NCBI GenBank assembly: GCA_031378345.1
Contig: JANNDY010000135.1
Coordinates: forward strand, 1-64,000
Length of the DNA stretch: 64,000 nucleotides
From: Emticicia sp031378345
Lineage (GTDB): Bacteria > Bacteroidota > Bacteroidia > Cytophagales > Spirosomataceae
Reading direction: 5' to 3'
Each line of letters opens with the position of its first letter. Within the stretch, counting starts at the first letter, position 1. The notes beneath the pieces were generated by a model, which had not been told where the DNA came from, ran no database searches, and was given only the letters and a program-made list of their open reading frames with translations. Both the position numbers and the translations under genes were made by a program. Below, in pieces: positions 61,652 through 64,000 of this stretch.

Positions 61652-63916
61652 ATGTCAAAATTCCTACTTTTCGGCTTTCTATTTTGTGTAAATTTTTATA
61701 CAAAAACCCAACATATCATTTCTGGAAAAGTAGTTGATGCCAATAGCGGACAGCCTTTGGACGGTGCTTTTGTAAAAGAAGTAAATAATACACAAACAGC
61801 TACTTTTACAAAGAAAAATGGTTATTTTTCTTTAAAAATCAACGATTTTGATACAAATTTGGCAATTACGTATATTGGTTATAGGTCAGAAATTCTTAGC
61901 ATTTCTGACTCAATGGCAAGCAAAAAAATCAATGTTATGCTACAATCTGATGTCATAAATTTACAAGAAGTGGTAGTTTTGCAAAATAACCAACAAACGA
62001 ATTTTAGTAGCCTTTCAAAAATTGATTTAGCATTGAAACCTGTCAGAAATAGCCAAGAATTATTAAGAATTGTACCGGGTTTGTTTGTGGCACAACACGC
62101 AGGCGGCGGAAAAGCCGAGCAGATTTTTTTGCGTGGATTTGACTGCGACCACGGCACTGATATTCAAGTGAGTATGGATGGAATTCCAGTAAACATGGTT
62201 TCGCACGCTCACGGACAAGGCTATGCCGATGCTCATTTCATTATTCCCGAAACAATCAATAATATTGATTTTGGTGTAGGTCCTTATTATGCTCAGAAAG
62301 GCAATTTTAATACCGCTGGTTATATAAATTTTGAAAGTTATAATAATATTCCGCAAAGCCGAGTTCAGTTGGAGGTAGGTAGGTTTAATACAAAAAGGGC
62401 TTTGTTGATGCTTGATTTGCTCAAAAAGAATAAAGAGAAACAGACTGCCTATATTGCCTCTGAATATAATTATTTTGACGGACCGACTATCAACAAGCAA
62501 AATTTTAATCGCTTTAATGTTTTTGGAAAATACAACTTATCCATTTCTTCAAATACTCAGCTAACTGCCTCATTATCAGCCTTTAAGAGTAAATGGGACG
62601 CATCTGGACAAATACCAACAAGGGCAGTTGAGTCTGGAAAAATTGATAGATTTGGCTCAATAAATCCAACCGAAGGCGGAAATACTGACCGCTATAATGC
62701 TAATTTAGTGCTTTCTCATGCTTCCAAAAATGGTGTAGTTTGGGAAAATCAGGCTTATTTTAGCAAGTATTTTTTTAATTTATACTCTGACTTTACTTTT
62801 TACTTGAACGACCCCATCAATGGCGATGAAATAAATCAACGTGAAAATCGACAAGTTTTTGGTTATTTGTCAAGCATCAATAAGCAAAGCGATTTTAATG
62901 GTTTTTCTATCAATTCAACTTACGGAATCGGTATTCGCTCTGATGCTACTCAAAATTCGACTTTGGCTCATGTCGTAAAAAGGGAGTTTTTGGAAAACAT
63001 TAAATTGGGCGATATTCACGAAAACAATGCTTTTGCTTACGTACAGCAACAAATCAGCAAAAGGAGGTGGCTTTTTGATGCTGGTCTTCGCTTAGATTAT
63101 TTGCATTTTGATTATTTAGATAAATTAAGTTTTCAACAAAGTCCTACACAATCGAACACTATTTTAAGTCCAAAATTGAATATTCAATATACAGTCAATT
63201 CTCAAATCCAAGCATTCATTAAGGCAGGCAAAGGTTTTCATTCAAATGATACGAGGGCAATAGTTTTGACTAAAAAAGCTCACGGAACGCCACCCGAAAA
63301 AACTTTGCCAGCCGCTTATGGGGTAGATTTTGGTTTGATTTTGAAACCAACACCAAACCTTTTTCTGAATCTTGCTGCATGGTACTTGTATCTCGACCAA
63401 GAGTTTGTATATGTGGGCGATGATGGTATTGTTGAGCCCAGTGGTAAAACTCGCCGTGAAGGAATTGACATTATTGCAAGGTATCAGTTTTCAAAAAATA
63501 TTTTTGCCAATATGAACCTAAACCTTACAAAACCTCGTGCCATTGGCATTGAAAGTGGTGCAAATTATATTCCTTTAGCTCCCACAGCTACGAGTACAGG
63601 TGGCATTTTTTATAAAAGTAAGTACGGTTTCAATGGCAGTTTTTCTTATAGATATATCAAAAACCGCCCAGCCAATGAAGATAATTCTATTATTGCAAAA
63701 GGCTATTTTTTGGCAGATGCGGCTATCAATTATTCTTGGAAAAAATATGATGTAGGTTTAGCTGCTGAAAATTTATTCAACATAAAATGGAACGAGGCAC
63801 AATTTGCCACAACATCAAGACTAAAAAATGAGCCTCTCGGAAGCTCAATTACTGAGCTAAATTTTACACCCGGAACACCTTTTTTTGTTAGAGCAAAATT
63901 TGCTGTGTTTTTTTAA
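61652..63916 (+). CDS. TonB-dependent outer-membrane receptor
   Basis: A 754-residue receptor: signal peptide, carboxypeptidase-like regulatory domain (about 20-100; IISGKVVDANSGQPLDGA), plug (about 115-230) and a 22-strand barrel ending in FFVRAKFAVFF. The plug carries the His-rich DGIPVNMVSHAHGQGYADAH, conserved in one receptor subgroup and possibly metal-related. Uptake substrate unknown. A 14-base unit (AAAATTCCTATGTC) is repeated tandemly across the start region, giving two ATG; the one at 61652 is in frame with the signal peptide. Likely one locus with the DUF4331 genes. Confidence 0.92.
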   Translation: MSKFLLFGFLFCVNFYTKTQHIISGKVVDANSGQPLDGAFVKEVNNTQTATFTKKNGYFSLKINDFDTNLAITYIGYRSEILSISDSMASKKINVMLQSDVINLQEVVVLQNNQQTNFSSLSKIDLALKPVRNSQELLRIVPGLFVAQHAGGGKAEQIFLRGFDCDHGTDIQVSMDGIPVNMVSHAHGQGYADAHFIIPETINNIDFGVGPYYAQKGNFNTAGYINFESYNNIPQSRVQLEVGRFNTKRALLMLDLLKKNKEKQTAYIASEYNYFDGPTINKQNFNRFNVFGKYNLSISSNTQLTASLSAFKSKWDASGQIPTRAVESGKIDRFGSINPTEGGNTDRYNANLVLSHASKNGVVWENQAYFSKYFFNLYSDFTFYLNDPINGDEINQRENRQVFGYLSSINKQSDFNGFSINSTYGIGIRSDATQNSTLAHVVKREFLENIKLGDIHENNAFAYVQQQISKRRWLFDAGLRLDYLHFDYLDKLSFQQSPTQSNTILSPKLNIQYTVNSQIQAFIKAGKGFHSNDTRAIVLTKKAHGTPPEKTLPAAYGVDFGLILKPTPNLFLNLAAWYLYLDQEFVYVGDDGIVEPSGKTRREGIDIIARYQFSKNIFANMNLNLTKPRAIGIESGANYIPLAPTATSTGGIFYKSKYGFNGSFSYRYIKNRPANEDNSIIAKGYFLADAAINYSWKKYDVGLAAENLFNIKWNEAQFATTSRLKNEPLGSSITELNFTPGTPFFVRAKFAVFF

Positions 63917-63924
63917 TAAAAGCC

Positions 63925-64000
63925 ATGAAAAATCTATTTCTATCAATATTTATCATTTTTACTATCATTTCCTGCAAAAAAGAAGCAAAAATCATCGTTG
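63925..64000 (+). CDS. Lipoprotein, 5' end only
   Basis: ATG at 63925, eight bases after the receptor stop. The visible 25 codons encode a signal peptide with lipobox IISC followed by KKEAK. The window ends inside the gene. Probably the next gene of the receptor operon. Confidence 0.75.
   Translation, partial: MKNLFLSIFIIFTIISCKKEAKIIV

Overview
The window is a low-GC, gene-dense chromosomal segment from a member of Bacteroidetes, most likely a gliding Cytophagales-type bacterium. The evidence is a complete gldK-gldL-gldM-gldN cluster, a PorP/SprF protein, a 1586-residue cargo protein ending in a type IX secretion sorting tail, Bacteroidetes-only families (DUF4290 before murA, DUF4271 beside hemD), and promoters of the TTTG-N19-TAnnTTTG type, best seen before the tRNA-Leu gene. 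I cannot name a genus from the sequence alone.

Layout. 0.4-2 kb: a RelE/ParE-type toxin-antitoxin pair and a bile-acid:sodium symporter family carrier. 2-8.5 kb: a giant secreted repeat protein and a GHL10-type glycosidase lipoprotein, converging on a shared hairpin. 8.8-11.3 kb: DUF4290, murA (Asp in place of the fosfomycin-target Cys) and tRNA-Leu(CAA). 11.5-16.5 kb: an accessory block with a tyrosine recombinase just downstream of the tRNA, a small lipoprotein, an unknown basic protein, and a leucine-rich-repeat ROCO GTPase whose 3' half is missing. 16.7-24.6 kb: M13 peptidase, cellulase-fold hydrolase, HIT protein, epimerase, amidase, YciI lipoprotein and a four-repeat secreted protein. 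24.7-29.3 kb: lysS, asnS and a stand-alone nuoH. 29.3-35 kb: an exporter locus (adaptor, permease, ATPase) with a LytS/LytTR two-component pair; a four-helix-bundle gene is wedged into it. 35-44 kb: lipocalin-like lipoprotein, recX, MsbA-like exporter, MATE pump, exonuclease and two amino acid permeases. 44.5-50.6 kb: type IX secretion/gliding genes. 50.7-56.6 kb: hemD, DUF4271, sucD, a DJ-1-like protein without its nucleophile, an unknown protein and an arabinose-5-phosphate isomerase. 56.7-64 kb: recQ, an RRM protein with Gly-rich tail, a MITE-like inverted-repeat element, two genes that together make one DUF4331 protein, a TonB-dependent receptor and the start of a lipoprotein.

How it fits together. 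The gld genes and SprF build the envelope machine that would export the cargo encoded at 2.1 kb. The adaptor-permease-ATPase genes plus the sensor/regulator pair look like one stress-responsive efflux operon read right to left. The DUF4331 halves, the TonB receptor and the following lipoprotein look like one envelope locus.

The most unusual signal is not a gene. At about sixteen gene boundaries the spacer holds a short imperfect tandem repeat made of a locus-specific word of 6-9 bases (GAGTTCTGA, TTGGCTTTTAGCTA, GGAGTTAGGA, TGAATGATTAA, CTCATTCA and others). It often has a matching inverted arm 15-110 bases away and often touches or supplies a stop or start codon. I do not know a named element with these properties.
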